A stretch of 64,000 nt of DNA from Microcebus murinus (Eukaryota; Chordata; Mammalia; Primates; Cheirogaleidae), in assembly GCF_040939455.1 (NCBI RefSeq), contig NC_134112.1:67473001-67537000 (forward strand). The letters are read 5' to 3'. Positions 13,989-26,120 of the stretch are shown here, piece by piece. Position numbers and translations under genes: made by a program. Every line of letters begins with the position of its first letter. The stretch's first letter is position 1. The notes beneath the pieces were generated by a model. It worked only from the letters and a program-made list of their open reading frames with translations. It was not told where the DNA came from and searched no databases.

Positions 13989-16210
13989 GTTTGCCATTAT
14001 GCATCTTAAATGTTATTGTTTTTAATCTAAAAATTCATCAAAACATCCATTACTATTGACTATATAAATTACATTTAGTAGGTTGGCTCAGGACCCTTTC
14101 ACATGTCAGCAGTACTTTTTTAAAAAATATACCTAACGTTAAAGATGGATTGTGGTTGCTCTAAACAGAGTAAGAGAATAAATTCTTAAGATGCCAAAAG
14201 TAGATTTATGTTTAATATTGCAGGGCTTTTAAAACTGGCTGACAGGCAAGACCATGGCAATAAACTACTACAGATAGACCTCTCTATACTAACTTGTTTA
14301 CTCTAAATCTTTGGCAGTTTTTTATTTTTTGCTTTTGGATATTAAAAATGATAAAGACCTAAAAAAGAAGTTAGGGGATTGGTAATTCTATCACCAACTC
14401 CAACTGGTCCAAAATCAGTTGGTGTACTACAATTCAATTCAGGCACTAATTACCTGGAATTAGCATCAGACTGTACACATTTAAGGACTCTAGCCCACAA
14501 CGAAACACCAGCTGTAAGTTCAGGCAGTCTCTAGACTCCCCAAACTTTTAACCGACTGGCTACAAAGTTAGAGGTTCCCACTGATAATTTCATGTGTTTG
14601 ATAATTTGCTGGAAAGACTCGCAGAACTTGGGAAAACATTATACTTATGATGACAATATTCTTATAAAGGACACAGATAAAGAACAGCCAAATGAAGAGA
14701 TAGACAGTGGCAAACTGGCTGAGGCTGAAGATCTCTCTGAGTCAACCCTCTTGGATCCCAGAAGCTACTGGGGTTTGCCCAAACAGTGTCTTAGAGACTG
14801 GAGAAGCCTCCTAATTCATGTACCCTTTGAGCCCACCACTGGCTTAACTCCCATCTCCTAACTTATAGACCCTAGATGCCAGGTTTTTAGGCTCCAGAGA
14901 GGTTGAAAGCACAACTAGTTTCCCATAAGTATATCCAGTGTGGCTGTTAATGGCAAGAACTTTTGATTTTGCGTATCCTGGATATGGGGGAAACCTCCCA
15001 AACCACATGTACCCCTTGAACCAGCTGTTATTTCTGACAGCATCTAGGCACAACCTAGGGTCTAGATCTTTATCCTGGAAGTCCTAAACAGAAGTAACTA
15101 TGGCTTGGCCACTTTAGGGAGAACCTCCCTGGATCCAGAGGCACTGTACACTAGCACAACATGGCCTTGGGGGTAGGGGAAGCTTTCTAACCTTCTGCCT
15201 CACACCCTCTTGCCACCCATCCATCTACCCACCCCACTTCCTACAAGAGGCTCCAAGTTCTGCTTTCACCTGAACTCTTCCAAAGCCTAAGGCTCAGGCC
15301 TAGAGCCCCTGGGAAGGTCTGGCTCTGTCTGAGCTACCTGTGGGTAAAGCCTTGAGGGCCCAAAAGGCACTGTGAACTACCCCAACAAGTAATATTAGGA
15401 AGTTATCAGTAGTAGTTAAGCAGTTAGACAAATGGATATATCCTATTAACCTCAAGATTAATAAATGTATCTCCTACATAGTAAAAAAAAAAAAAACTCA
15501 ACAAACATTTTTATAAAGAAGATTGCTTTATTTCACTTTCTCAAGGAAAAGAAAAACACTAAAAACAATTGGGGCAAGTAAGTATCTAAATAAGTTAGAT
15601 AAAATAAGCTATATAATGTATCACTATGCACAGTCTATCAATGGTATGTATACTAATGAGTTCATAAAAACTGTCATCTTTATTTTATGAGCTAAAATTA
15701 TAATAAAGGCTTACACATACTCTTTTCCTATGTAAAAGTTAAATAAAATTAATTTTCACTTTCTGAATATACTAAGCAACATGCTATTCCTTGAGTTTCC
15801 AGGTTATCATAACCCTTGTGTGTAATTAGACCTGTTAACTGTGGGTTCCAGGTTTTTTGTCCAGTGGTACAGCTAACTGTCTATGATCCTAGGTCATAGC
15901 AGCTAATATTCCTGTTAGACAGTTGCCTTTTACTCTTCACCATGATGAACTGGAAAAGTAGAAGTACAGTTTATTTAGTTGTTTAAGTCTCCTGTAGGGT
16001 ATAACCCTGTTCAGTAACAGGTGGTAGAACAAATTTTGGCCTTCTTTTACAGGACTGATATGTCGGTCTTTCATAGCTCAATTGTTTGTGCCATTGTTTA
16101 ACACTTGCTTATACCTCTACTTAGTGTTTTTATTATACAAATGCTGTTGCTAGCCTGATTTGTTCCTAAATGATTTATAAATAATATTGATTGCTCAAAT
16201 TTCTTCCTAG
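13989..16210 (+). other. ZNF277: ZNF277 intron with LTR-like relic
   Basis: This 2222-base intron contains, at about 14400-14720, text related to the 6.5-7.3 kb LTR-like relic ('gaggttcccactgat', then 'gactcgcagaacttggg'). From 14720 to 15410 it is GC-richer than its surroundings and probably repeat-derived, but I cannot classify it. An A12 run lies near 15483. No exon is seen. Confidence 0.6.
14400..14720 (-). mobile_element. ERV LTR-like fragment, related to the 6.5 kb relic
   Basis: It shares an ordered series of short matches with 6690-6850: the 'gaggttcccact' block, the 'gactc-cagaactt-gga-aa' block and the 'cactatactt' block. This indicates two copies of one old interspersed LTR family. 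An 89-codon open frame here (14592-14861) falls in the repeat and has no gene-like features. Confidence 0.5.
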
Positions 16211-16321
16211 ATCTGTTCTTTTGAACCACATGGCCAAAGAACATGCTTTCAACATTGGATTGCCAGACAACATTGTAAACTGCAATGAATTTCTGTGTAC
16301 GCTACAGAAAAAGCTTGACAA
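16211..16321 (+). CDS. ZNF277: ZNF277 exon completing zinc finger 1 of the window
   Basis: Acceptor TTCTTCCTAG, donor GTAGGT. The first base completes an Arg codon; then S-V-L-L-N-H-M-A-K-E-H supplies the two histidines of the finger opened in the previous exon (C-x2-C-x13-H-x4-H). After it come N-I-G-L-P-D-N-I-V-N-C-N and L-C-T-L-Q-K-K-L-D, the linker typical of ZNF277. The exon ends with two bases (AA) of an Asn codon finished by the next exon. The length is 111 bases. Reading past the donor meets TAG at once, which confirms the splice choice. Confidence 0.94.
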
Positions 16322-17689
16322 GTAGGTATTGTTTTATGAAACACTGCCTAAAGCTGTTTTAATCTTGGACTCTGTTGTAATTTTTTTAAATTAATAGTCA
16401 GAAGTAATTTAAAAAATGGAAATTTCTCTTGTTGGAGGAATTTACATTTGTATGACAATTCTTATTTTATATAGATCATATTGCCTTTTAGTATTTTTTA
16501 AATTTTAAAAACAGAATATGTGTATGTAAACAAAACAATATACATACCATATAAGTTATGTCATGGGATGTGAAAATATACATACTATCCATCCTAAAAA
16601 ATAGAACATTATTAAAATTCTTTTGAATTTCCTTGTGTGCCTTTCTCCATTAGTATTTCTTCATTTTGGAATTATAATTCCTTTACTTTTCACTTTACGT
16701 TTTCTGCATATTTAGTAACTATATTGTTAAATTGTGTATTATTTAATTTTATGTGAGATCTACTATGCTATATGCATTCTTCTGCCTTTTAGCTTTCATT
16801 CACATTTATATATATAATAACACTCTATTTTCCCATGGTCACATTTTGGCAACCTTGGGTATCTGGAGCTTAGCCTGTTGAAACAAAGAAGAAAATTCTC
16901 TAGGTCACCAAAATGGCTTTCAAAAGTATATCTGCTTTTCTTTCCAGGAAAGAGCCCAAGACTTTTTCTCTCAGAACCCAGTTTTAATAGAATACTAACA
17001 AGTGTGGTATCTCAACCCACAACATTTAGAGCAATACCATTTAAAAAAAATAAGTGTCAAGAGGCATTGATCAATTATATAAAGTTCTTAACTCAAATTC
17101 TGATATCAGCACTATGGTAAAATGAGTCCCTACACCCTTTTGTTAAATGACCCTTTGTTTATAAAATAAAATCTAGCAAAATTAGCAGTAATGAATATCT
17201 ATAAGCAGCTTATCACCTATAAATTGTTTACTATGAAAGAATATACTATAAAAGAATATTCTTATGCCAAAGAGTATATTCTTTGTCATAAGAAATAGAT
17301 GAAAGGATATTTAGTAGAGATTAAAAAGAATTCAAAATTGAGACAGTAACACTGCAATCATTAGAAAGTTTTCATGTGAAAGAGATTACACTTACTCTGT
17401 ATGGCTTGAGAAACTAGAACTCTCTACTTTCTACTAGGTAGAAGTGTCTACTGTTAAGGTTAGTTTCATGAAGACACTTTGTCAGTAATCTGTTCAAAAC
17501 TGGTAATCACTACTTCATTAGGTAATGAATTTAGTCACTGGAAATATTTGAATAAAAGATATATAAAAATGATGCGTTGTAAAAATGATACCACTAAGTA
17601 AGTGGTAGCTGTTATCATCACATCATTTTATTCATATATACAAATAAAACACCTACCACACATAAGTGTTCAATAAACATACATATATA

Positions 17690-17850
17690 TGAAGTTATCA
17701 TAAAAACTCTCTAAAATATAGGCATTATCTTCAGTTTAGAAATCGGAAATGTCAAGAGAGAGGGTAAATAGCTTTACTACGTCCTACAGCTAGTCAGCAC
17801 TGAAGCTAGGAATCAAACTCTGCAAATCAGATCACAGGATATACCAAACC
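17690..17850 (-). mobile_element. MIR SINE fragment, antisense
   Basis: Antisense MIR wording such as 'ctacagctagtcagcactgaa' and 'aggaatcaaactctgcaaat' is recognisable. The copy is partial and diverged. Confidence 0.55.
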
Positions 17851-18168
17851 AGGTACTAATTTTATATACAATAGGAGCAAATCAATGCTAATCATCATGG
17901 TAATTAGTTGAAGAACATACCTGCATCTTCATTTTAGAATAGGTAATTTGATTAATAAAGCACTAAAATAATTTTTGGACATTAGCTGTCTTTGTCACAG
18001 TTTTAACTAAATAGCCAGGTTAGCCAACTTAGCCAACTACAAAATAAACCATATCGTGCATTCTGCAAAGCCAAATGAATAAAGGGTGGGGGTGGGGTGA
18101 TTCTGATAAGGGTGGTATATCCCATTTGAAGATTCTCTATGACCTAAAATGAATAAATATAAAACTCA

Positions 18169-18512
18169 GGCTGGGCGCTGTGGCTCACGCCTGTAATCCT
18201 AGCTCTTGGGAGGCCAAGGCGGGCGTATTGCTCAAGGTCAGGAGTTCAAAACCAGCCTGAGCAAGAGCGAGACCCCGTCTCTACTATAAATAGAAAGAAA
18301 TTAATTGGCCAACTGATATATATATAAAAAAAAAAAATTAGCCGGGCATGGTGGCGCATGCCTGTAGTCCCAGCTACTCGGGAGGCTGAGGCAGAAGGAT
18401 CACTCGAGCCCAGGAGTTTGAGGTTGCTGTGAGCTAGGCTGACGCCACGGCACTCACTCTAGCCTGGACAACAAAGCGAGACTCTGTCTCAAAAAAAAAA
18501 AAAAAAAAAAAA
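18169..18512 (+). mobile_element. Lemur-lineage Alu SINE, plus strand, A22 tail
   Basis: A full dimer is present: promoter-bearing left arm, the lemur linker with TTAATTGGCCAACT plus TA repeats and an A run, the right arm with GAGCTAGGCTGACGCCACGG, then an A tail of 22 bases. The likely target duplication is AAAACTCA on both sides. It shares unusual variants (AGCTCTTGGGAGG, GCAGAAGGATCACTC, CCTGGACAACAAAGCG) with the reverse copy at 21841-22176; over about 310 bases I count only about four substitutions. It ends 79 bases before the next ZNF277 exon. Confidence 0.95.
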
Positions 18513-18591
18513 CTCAATAAGAATAAAGAGCTATTGCAGCCATTATCCAAGAGACTTGTTTAATTTATCAGTGTTTGTATATTTCTTTTAG

Positions 18592-18724
18592 TTTGCAGTG
18601 CTTGTACTGTGAGAAGACCTTTAGGGACAAAAATACACTAAAAGATCACATGAGGAAAAAACAGCATCGTAGGATCAATCCTAAGAACAGAGAATATGAC
18701 CGATTTTATGTCATCAATTATTTG
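18592..18724 (+). CDS. ZNF277: ZNF277 exon with complete C2H2 finger
   Basis: Acceptor ATTTCTTTTAG, donor GTAAGG. The first base completes Asn; then L-Q-C-L-Y-C-E-K-T-F-R-D-K-N-T-L-K-D-H-M-R-K-K-Q-H is a full finger (C-x2-C-x12-H-x5-H) contained in one exon. R-R-I-N-P-K-N-R-E-Y-D-R-F-Y-V-I-N-Y-L follows and ends on a codon boundary. The length is 133 bases, so skipping it alone would shift the frame. It lies between two near-identical SINEs in opposite orientation (18169-18512 and 21841-22176). Confidence 0.95.
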
Positions 18725-19663
18725 GTAAGGCTTTCTTTTCATAATTTAAAATTTGACTGCAATACTGCAAACAAAATCTTTCTAAGGGCCAACTAGTGTT
18801 AGAATAAGCAATTAGTATTATACAAAGGTCAAAATGTAATTGAGGAGCTTGTTTAAGTAGTGATTAGCTTTAAAATAGCTTACAAAGCATTTAATTCGAT
18901 TTGTCTTTTATTTGGCAGGCATTTATATAGTAAAAATGTCATGTCTCTAGAACTCAGTGATCTTGACAAAAAAAAATATCCAGCATCTGAATATCCACCT
19001 TCCCCATTTATGTATTATCTGTGAACATGAGGCTATAGACTTCTATATTCTATTCAAAAAACATTTGTTGAGCACTGGATATGCTAAGTGATATTCAAGA
19101 TATTAATAATTCTTTAAAAACAATCTCTACTCTTCCCCTTTCTTCCCACTAAAAAAATCCTCTCCTTCCCCACAAAAATATATATCTTTATTGTTCTCTT
19201 GGGTCAGCTTGTTTTTAAGGGAAGTGTCAGGGAGACCAAGCTATTTAATATGCAAGAGCACTTTTATTTGCTTGGCTGGTAGAGTAGACTAACTAGCTTA
19301 CCATGTCAAGGATTTTAAATGCATTGAAAGTTCTCTCTGCCCAAAAACCACCATACCATTTGCTGGCCTTGGTGTATTACAGGCCCTTTTGGGTAAGAAG
19401 AAGCATTCAGATTGAGACAGATGGTGGAAGGGGGTGGGGGAGGAGAGGAGAGGAAGAGAGGGAGGGTTTAGAATGATGAGAGGGGAATTGCGATTGACAC
19501 ATCAAAACTGGACTGGGGGGTGCTACTGGCCCTGATCCACTGATTTTTTGATTGTATGTAATAAAGGAGAGAAACTACTCATGTAAAGGACGGAATTAAG
19601 TAATTCTCCAGAGGGCTTAGAAGGATGATGGAAAGTTCAGTTTCTAACTGGTGCTTTCCTTAA

Positions 19664-19999
19664 CCACTTCGGTAAGGCACTCACCAGCCGCAAAACCTTG
19701 CCCACAGCCAGCACTCATAGTCTGCACAATAGTTTGTGCTGTGCATTGATGACAAATCCATTTTGCTCTTGTGTGATGAGGAAAGCTTTAAAGCACTGAA
19801 AGCTTGTTTTACTTTACAGGCAGCTTTATTTGTAATGTAAATCAGAATAGGTAACATATATGTTTTTATTATGTTATTTTTAAATGTTCTCAATTTTATT
19901 TTGATTAAATGAAAAATTAGAAAAGTCATATCACGGCTGTCGGCTAAAGTCGACGTCATCTGTGGCTATCGACTATAGTCAACGCTCATACCGAAGTGG
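19664..19999. mobile_element. Non-autonomous piggyBac-like element (MITE), 336 bp
   Basis: The element begins CCACTTCGGTA and ends TACCGAAGTGG, a perfect inverted terminal repeat. It is flanked on both sides by TTAA (19660-19663 and 20000-20003), the target site duplicated by piggyBac transposases. Near the right end are short subterminal pieces of related wording (GTCGACG, ATCGACTATAGTC). The interior is AT-rich. A 92-codon minus-strand frame (19681-19959) has no transposase motif that I can see, so it is a deletion derivative moved in trans. Intact termini suggest a relatively young insertion. Family names are not assigned; comparison to mouse lemur npiggyBac consensus sequences would settle it. 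Confidence 0.85.
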
Positions 20000-20844
20000 T
20001 TAAGCAAATGGAAATTGTTTTCTTCCTCTCAGTATGAATGAATTAAAATCCAAACCCATTGGCTATAGAAGGCTAATTGAATATAATCAGCCATTTTATC
20101 TATTGGATAGAAACAAGCATATCCTGAATCATGTTGGAAATCTCTGCTCTAGGGTAGAATTTTTGTCTGGTTCTAACTAATCCGTATAATGTTAAACTAA
20201 AATCCCCCCTTGAGAAGCAAGTTTAGCATGTATTTGAAGATTGACTGTAGGAGGTTGCCATGGTTTGCTACAAATGTTTTACAACCAGCTAAAGGCAAAA
20301 GGACCCTTTGAGTCCTTCAATCTTCTCTTGAAATCACTCAGTCATTACTTCCTAGAGCAAATGCTGCTTCAGGGTCCAGCCCAACCCAATAGGGAGTGGA
20401 CTTCAGTGTTAGCTCTAAGAAATATTCAGCTACTGCAGCAAGCTATGGGAGCAATTTAATAATTCTTCCTTCTGAGGCTCTTTTAAACTAATATTCAAGA
20501 GCTTGGGCCTAGCAGAACATTGTATAGCTAGAGGTGTTAACCTTTTAAAGGAAACTTCAAAGGGTCTGCTCACTCTTATTCTGCTGGCACTTTTAGAAAA
20601 GTATGATTCTTCGTTCCCTGGACTTCAAATAGTATAACTGTCAAAACTGAATTTATCTGCTAGGGCCAGCTATCTCTAGATAAGCATACTAGGCTATACT
20701 GCCCACATGGTTCCCAATTTCATGTAGCATGAATCATGGCATGAGAGAGGTGTTTCAAGAGAATATAAAGGCTTTAATAATATATAAAATGAAAATTAAA
20801 TTACAACTTTAGGGTAATATTGATAGAAGTCAGTTTTTTTTTTT

Positions 20845-21085
20845 AACTAGCAGTTATTTGAGTACTTACTATGGACCAGGCACTATCTGAGGTACTTATA
20901 TTAAATCAATTAATCTTAATCATTTTCGTATGACACAGATATTATCATTAAGCCTGTCTTATAGATTAGATGACTGGGGCACAGAAAGATTGCATAATTT
21001 TCCCAATATCATGCAGGTAGGATAAGTTACTTGGCCTCTGCATCAGTTTTCTTCATTTGTACAATTGAGATAATACTAGAACCTA
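20845..21085. mobile_element. Two MIR pieces in opposite orientation
   Basis: From 20845 to about 21020 the text is antisense MIR (TTTGAGTACTTACTATGGACCAGGC read as broken pieces, then 'gactggggcacagaaagattgc'). From about 21022 to 21085 it switches to sense MIR ('ttggcctctgcatcagtttt', 'acaattgagataatacta'). The adjacency produces a weak inverted repeat. Confidence 0.6.
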
Positions 21086-21840
21086 TGTCCTATGCTTTGG
21101 GTTGGGTTTTTGGTCAGGTAATGGTGATGAATTTATAATGACCCATTTGCTCTCCTTTGCCTATTTTCTTTTGTAACAAACTATTTTAGACATTGAGCCA
21201 AGGTAAGAGTAAAGCTGACTTTAATCAGCCCTTTAAGGCCCGACCCCACAACCTTATCCTTCTTAGTCCTGTGTGCTTTCCCAGTGAGGGAAATGGCCAA
21301 CATCAGTGGAAATGATTATAAAAAAGAAAGAAAGAAAATTTGAAATGTGTTTGATGCCTTAGCATTATAGAAATGATGTAAACACCTTTGAAAAGAATTG
21401 AAAAAGCCAGTAAAGTCTCTAAAGATGTATAAGTGCCCTAAACTAGAGGAATGCTTACCAGAGATATCAACCTTCATAACATTCTAGGAATATTTTAAGG
21501 AATATTATTGTCAATTAAAAGTATAATAGTACATAGAATGAGTATTTAAAAGACTGTTCCAAATACTAATAGTCTCTAGTTAGAGAAAAATGAGGGCCGA
21601 TATTTTTTCCACATCATTTTAGTTTCATTTCAGACCTCAGTAATCAATAATATTTACTATGATGAACATGAAGAATAAATCATCAATATGAAAAATAAAT
21701 TCTTCTAAAATTTTACTTAAGCAATGAATAGCGCTTTATTATTTAAAAAAAAAAAAAGAATGAGAGAAATTCACTGCTTATTCCCCTGAGGGAAAAGGCT
21801 AACATGAGTGTAAGAGTGTGGGCAAAATATAGAAGAATTG

Positions 21841-22176
21841 TTTTTTTTTTTTTTTTTTTTGAGACAGAGTCTCGCTTTGTTGTCCAGGCTAGAGTGAGTG
21901 CCGTGGCGTCAGCCTAGCTCACAGCAACCTCAAACTCCTGGGCTTGAGTGATCCTTCTGCCTCAGCCTCCCGAGTAGCTGGGACTACAGGCATGCGCCAC
22001 CATGCCCGGCTAATTTTTTATATATATATCAGTTGGCCAATTAATTTCTTTCTATTTATAGTAGAGACGGGGTCTCGCTCTTGCTCAGGCTGGTTTTGAA
22101 CTCCTGACCTTGAGCAATCCGCCCGCCTCGGCCTCCCAAGAGCTAGGATTACAGGCGTGAGCCACAGCGCCCGGCC
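21841..22176 (-). mobile_element. Lemur-lineage Alu SINE, minus strand
   Basis: It reads as the reverse complement of a complete lemur Alu, opening with a T tract of about 20 (the A tail) and closing at GCCCGGCC. The 8-bp target duplication AAGAATTG is perfect (21833-21840 and 22177-22184), proving an independent insertion. It is the closest relative in the window of the forward SINE at 18169-18512, sharing the same private variants. Confidence 0.96.
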
Positions 22177-24539
22177 AAGAATTGTTATATTAATAGTGTT
22201 TGTACATCCATTTCATTGACTTCATACATTGTACATACATTTGAGTGCCAGGGTACCAGATGCTGGAACAGAATGAAAAATATTATAGACAGGGAGGTTG
22301 ATTTGAGTCACTACTCTCAAAGAGCATGGAAGTCAGTATGGGGGACAGACATGTGAGCACATTTGTTTGAACTCCTTGTAATGGTGTGTGCACAGTCAAT
22401 GCCTGACCTCTCCTGTATCACCAACTCCAGCAGACATCCGTACAGTCTCCAGTGCATCAGTGATGACAGTATCCAGTATGTCCCTGGCAAGATATGTTCT
22501 AATAGTCAGCAAAGGTGGGAGAGCCAAGGGACAAAGAGGCTATTTTTGGCTCTCTGAGCTCAGCGAATTGCAAGTTCCTTTTTCCTTCTTTGGTGGGATA
22601 ATTTCCAAATAATTGGAAATTATAATTCATATCAGTTTCTGAATAATAACAAGACTTGCAAATACATTAAAGATCTTTTGCATGGTCTGGATTATCTACT
22701 TCAAGTTCTTGCTTCATTTTCTCACAAACAAAAGGGTTCAGCAAATAGTAGGGGTGTTTAGGGGACAAGGTAGTTTCACAGTCAGATACCTCTGTCTCAG
22801 AGGGCAGCAGACTGCTTAACATCATCAAGCCCTCAGCCATATATTCCTAAGGTAGTTCATGCTTCAAACCATGAGTTTTTCTAAAGGGAACTATTTGTGC
22901 CATGGTTTTATCATTCTTCGATTTAATTTGTTTTATTCTTAAAGTGTACAAAGCTACTGATAACAAAAGTAGACTTTTAACCTATTTTTCATAGTTTTGT
23001 TATAATCTTCTCTAATGGGATAATTTATTTACATTTGAAGCATTTTATCTGTTTCTGATGGGTTTTTTGTTTAAGCACATGCATTATAAGTGTGTATGTA
23101 TTGGGTGGAGTGGTACTATGTGAAGGGAATCTTTTTTTCCCCCATGTTTTTTCCACCCTCTCATTGCTCATAAACCATCTGATGTAGGGGTTTGAGGGGG
23201 TGTTCTGAACATCTTTACTCACATGCCTTCCAAACTTCGTTTTTCTTGCATTCTTTGCTTTCCTGACATGATTCATTAGCAGATACAGTATCTTAATTAG
23301 AGAGTTATGTGCTTTGTTTTCCAGGGTTGTTTTTTTTTCTCTTTGGGTCTTGTTCCTATAATAAATCATATATTTAACTGTACCAAAGCAGAAGTCTAGG
23401 CCACTGTCGCATGCAAATTGCTTATTTCATAATATACTAATAAACATAGATATCCATTTTTCTCTCCAGTGTGGTAAATGGTTAATTAATGCTGTATTGC
23501 CTAGATAAATACCCTCCATGTTGTACTGAACACTGAAGAAGTTACAAAATAATGCATTGAATTTCGACTTTTGACAGTGAAAAATATTTTTTGTTACTTT
23601 TGTCTCAAAACATTTATTAATAAGCAACATTTTTCCATATCATTCAGAATGATAATATCACAGAAGGTCCATCCTTCTTGCAGCAACAAAAGCATGACCT
23701 TAAATCTAAGTCCAGAGAAACCAAGTAAGGCATGAATGATTTAATTCATTGCCAGAAATTCTAACAACAATCCTGTTTACAGTGTTAAATTCATTTTGGT
23801 GTCCTGTAATGAGGTTCAGACACTTTGTGACAACTCTGGGAAGTACATTATAGAGTCCAAATTAACTTTCTCTAATGACGTTATGGTAGATCTCTGTATG
23901 TATAAGTTTATGCATCATTTAGCTGATAAGTAATGACAACTTCAAAACCTCTCATTAAGTTGATGAATGATAGATTTTTTTCTCCCCCTAAATCATAATA
24001 GCACTTGTAGTTCTCTGTTTTTAGCTAAATGAATACCTTTGAGGAAAAAAAGTCCATAATTGATTGATTTGGGGTTGTGTTTTTCCATAGTAGGATATTG
24101 AACAACAAAGATATCTGTGCTTATTATAGCAGCTCACATGGGCTTGATCCTAACCATAGTTTAGCTGCATGAAAGGGTGTCCATTAATGTTCCTGCATCT
24201 GTCTTTGGTACACTGTATGCTTTTGCAGTCAGTGGGAAGATTCGGTAGAGACAGAAGACAAGACAAGAAGAGAAGAAATGGCTCAAGGCAGAAAAAAGAA
24301 ATGGTTTGGGCAAAAGAAGTCATTCCTGCTTATCACTCTGTAAAGTTTTGCTAACATGGTGACTAAGTTTGTCATACATAGACCCAAAAATGTGGAACTT
24401 TTCCACTAATTGTAAGGGGTAAAAAGACTTGCCCAGTACTATGTATTTTATAGATATTAACTAATTCATTTAATAACCTTACAGAAACCTTTTGAGATAG
24501 AATCTAAGTTGGCCTTAAATTTACAGGTTTTTTCAATTA

Positions 24540-25160
24540 CAGTTCAACTCAAAAAATACTTTCTACTGCCTACCAGACTCTGGAAATGTAGCAGTGAACA
24601 AAGGTCATGCCATCACTGACATCCTAGTAGGGGAGAAGGGATGGATAGTAAATAAGAAAAGAAATAGATATACAAAATGATTCCAGGTAGTGATCAATGC
24701 TTTGAGGAAAAGTAAAACATAATTTAGAAATAAAAAGTAACTTGAAGGAGTGATGGTGTTTTAGATGGGGTAGAGAGAGACTGAGGTGGTAACCTTTAAG
24801 CAGAGACCAGAATGACTGAGCCATGCAGATATGTAGGGGAGCAGGATTTCGGGTAGAGAGGACAAGAAGTGTAAAGGTATGTAGGTGGAAGCCAATGTGA
24901 TGTGTTCAAGTACAGACAAAAGACTAGTCTGGATGGAGCAAATTGAAAAAGAGAAAAAGTGGTGGGAAATAAGGATAGAGAGGGAGCCAGGGGAGGGCAT
25001 GGAGGTGTTACAAGACATGGGTCTAAGTGTGTTGCCAAGCTATGTTTGTAAACAGCTAAGTGTCATTTAGAAAGATCACTGTGGCTACTGTCTGGGAAAT
25101 AGACTATTATAGGGGACTGTAAGTAGAAACAGAGTCCATCTAGGAGACTGTTTCAGGGAC
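24540..25160 (+). repeat. Old interspersed repeat, class not assigned
   Basis: Wording such as 'gaccagaatgactgagccatg', 'gggagccaggggagggcatgg' and 'aaagatcactgtggctactgtc' matches a family I have met repeatedly in mammalian genomes but cannot name with certainty. Possibly related text appears at 42120-42480. No coding frame is supported, although several 60-85 codon frames occur by chance on both strands. Confidence 0.45.
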
Positions 25161-25255
25161 TCCACTAGAAAATATTGATTGTTTTTCTTTTTTTAAAGAA
25201 GGGATTCTAAAATGCATCCAGGGTTTAGAAACATTGATTTAAAGAAAAAAAGATA

Positions 25256-25574
<319 letters not shown>

Positions 25575-25626
25575 GCTTTTGAAAGTCAACTGTCTCAGTG
25601 TCCAGAGGAATAAATGGAGCTCGATC

Positions 25627-25678
<52 letters not shown>
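25627..25678. repeat. (GATA)13 microsatellite
   Basis: Thirteen uninterrupted GATA units, preceded by imperfect GATC units. A pure run of this length is usually polymorphic. It creates long serine/isoleucine/tyrosine/leucine repeat frames on the minus strand that are artefacts. Confidence 0.97.
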
Positions 25679-25679
<1 letters not shown>

Positions 25680-25774
25680 GAACTTTATTGAAAGGATATT
25701 GCTGCTTCTCCAAAAAGAAAAGCATATTAAAAACATTTTAGGATATATCCTTATCACTAAAATAAAATTTTTAA

Positions 25775-25995
25775 TATCAGATGCTTCTCAAGTTATGGTG
25801 GGGCTAGGTCCCCATAAACCTTTCCTAAATTGAAAATATCCGTAAGGTTTCAACTTAAGATGTTTTCAACTTAGAATAGGTTTTATGGGAGGTGACCCTA
25901 TCATAAATCAAAGAGCATCACGTTTGCACCATCCTAAAGTAAAAAAATTGTCAAGTCAAACCATCGTAAATCAACCATTGGAGCTGTCTATATAT
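25775..25995. mobile_element. Tigger-like DNA transposon relic
   Basis: Related text occurs near both ends in inverse sense ('cttctcaagttatggtgggg' near the left and 'accatcgtaaatcaaccat' near the right), with 'cccataaacc' and 'caccatcctaaagt' in between. This layout fits a mariner/Tigger-type MITE. The family name is not certain. Confidence 0.5.
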
Positions 25996-26120
25996 CCTAC
26001 TTGTATTGTTTCAAAGCCACTGGAGTAGGGGGCTTTTGTTTGCTTTTTTGTGTGTCTATTTTCTCTCTCCTATCCCTTCTTACCCCCAATCTCTCTAATC
26101 CTTCTGTTCTTTGTACAAAG

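Larger units (their letters stand above)
16322..18591 (+). other. ZNF277: ZNF277 intron with MIR and lemur SINE
   Basis: This 2270-base intron has AT-rich, LINE-like text between about 16450 and 16810, an antisense MIR fragment near 17690-17850 and a young lemur SINE at 18169-18512. An open frame at 16878-17120 shows no domain and lies in non-coding sequence. Confidence 0.65.

Noticed and set aside
19681..19959. 92-codon minus-strand frame inside the piggyBac-like element, considered as transposase remnant
   Set aside because: No recognisable transposase motif or cysteine-rich end, and the element is far too short to be autonomous; treated as a MITE.
23640..23730. A possible extra exon near an AG and a GTAAGG-like donor
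   Set aside because: It does not match any ZNF277 segment, and the flanking exons already join in frame without it. A rare cryptic exon cannot be excluded.
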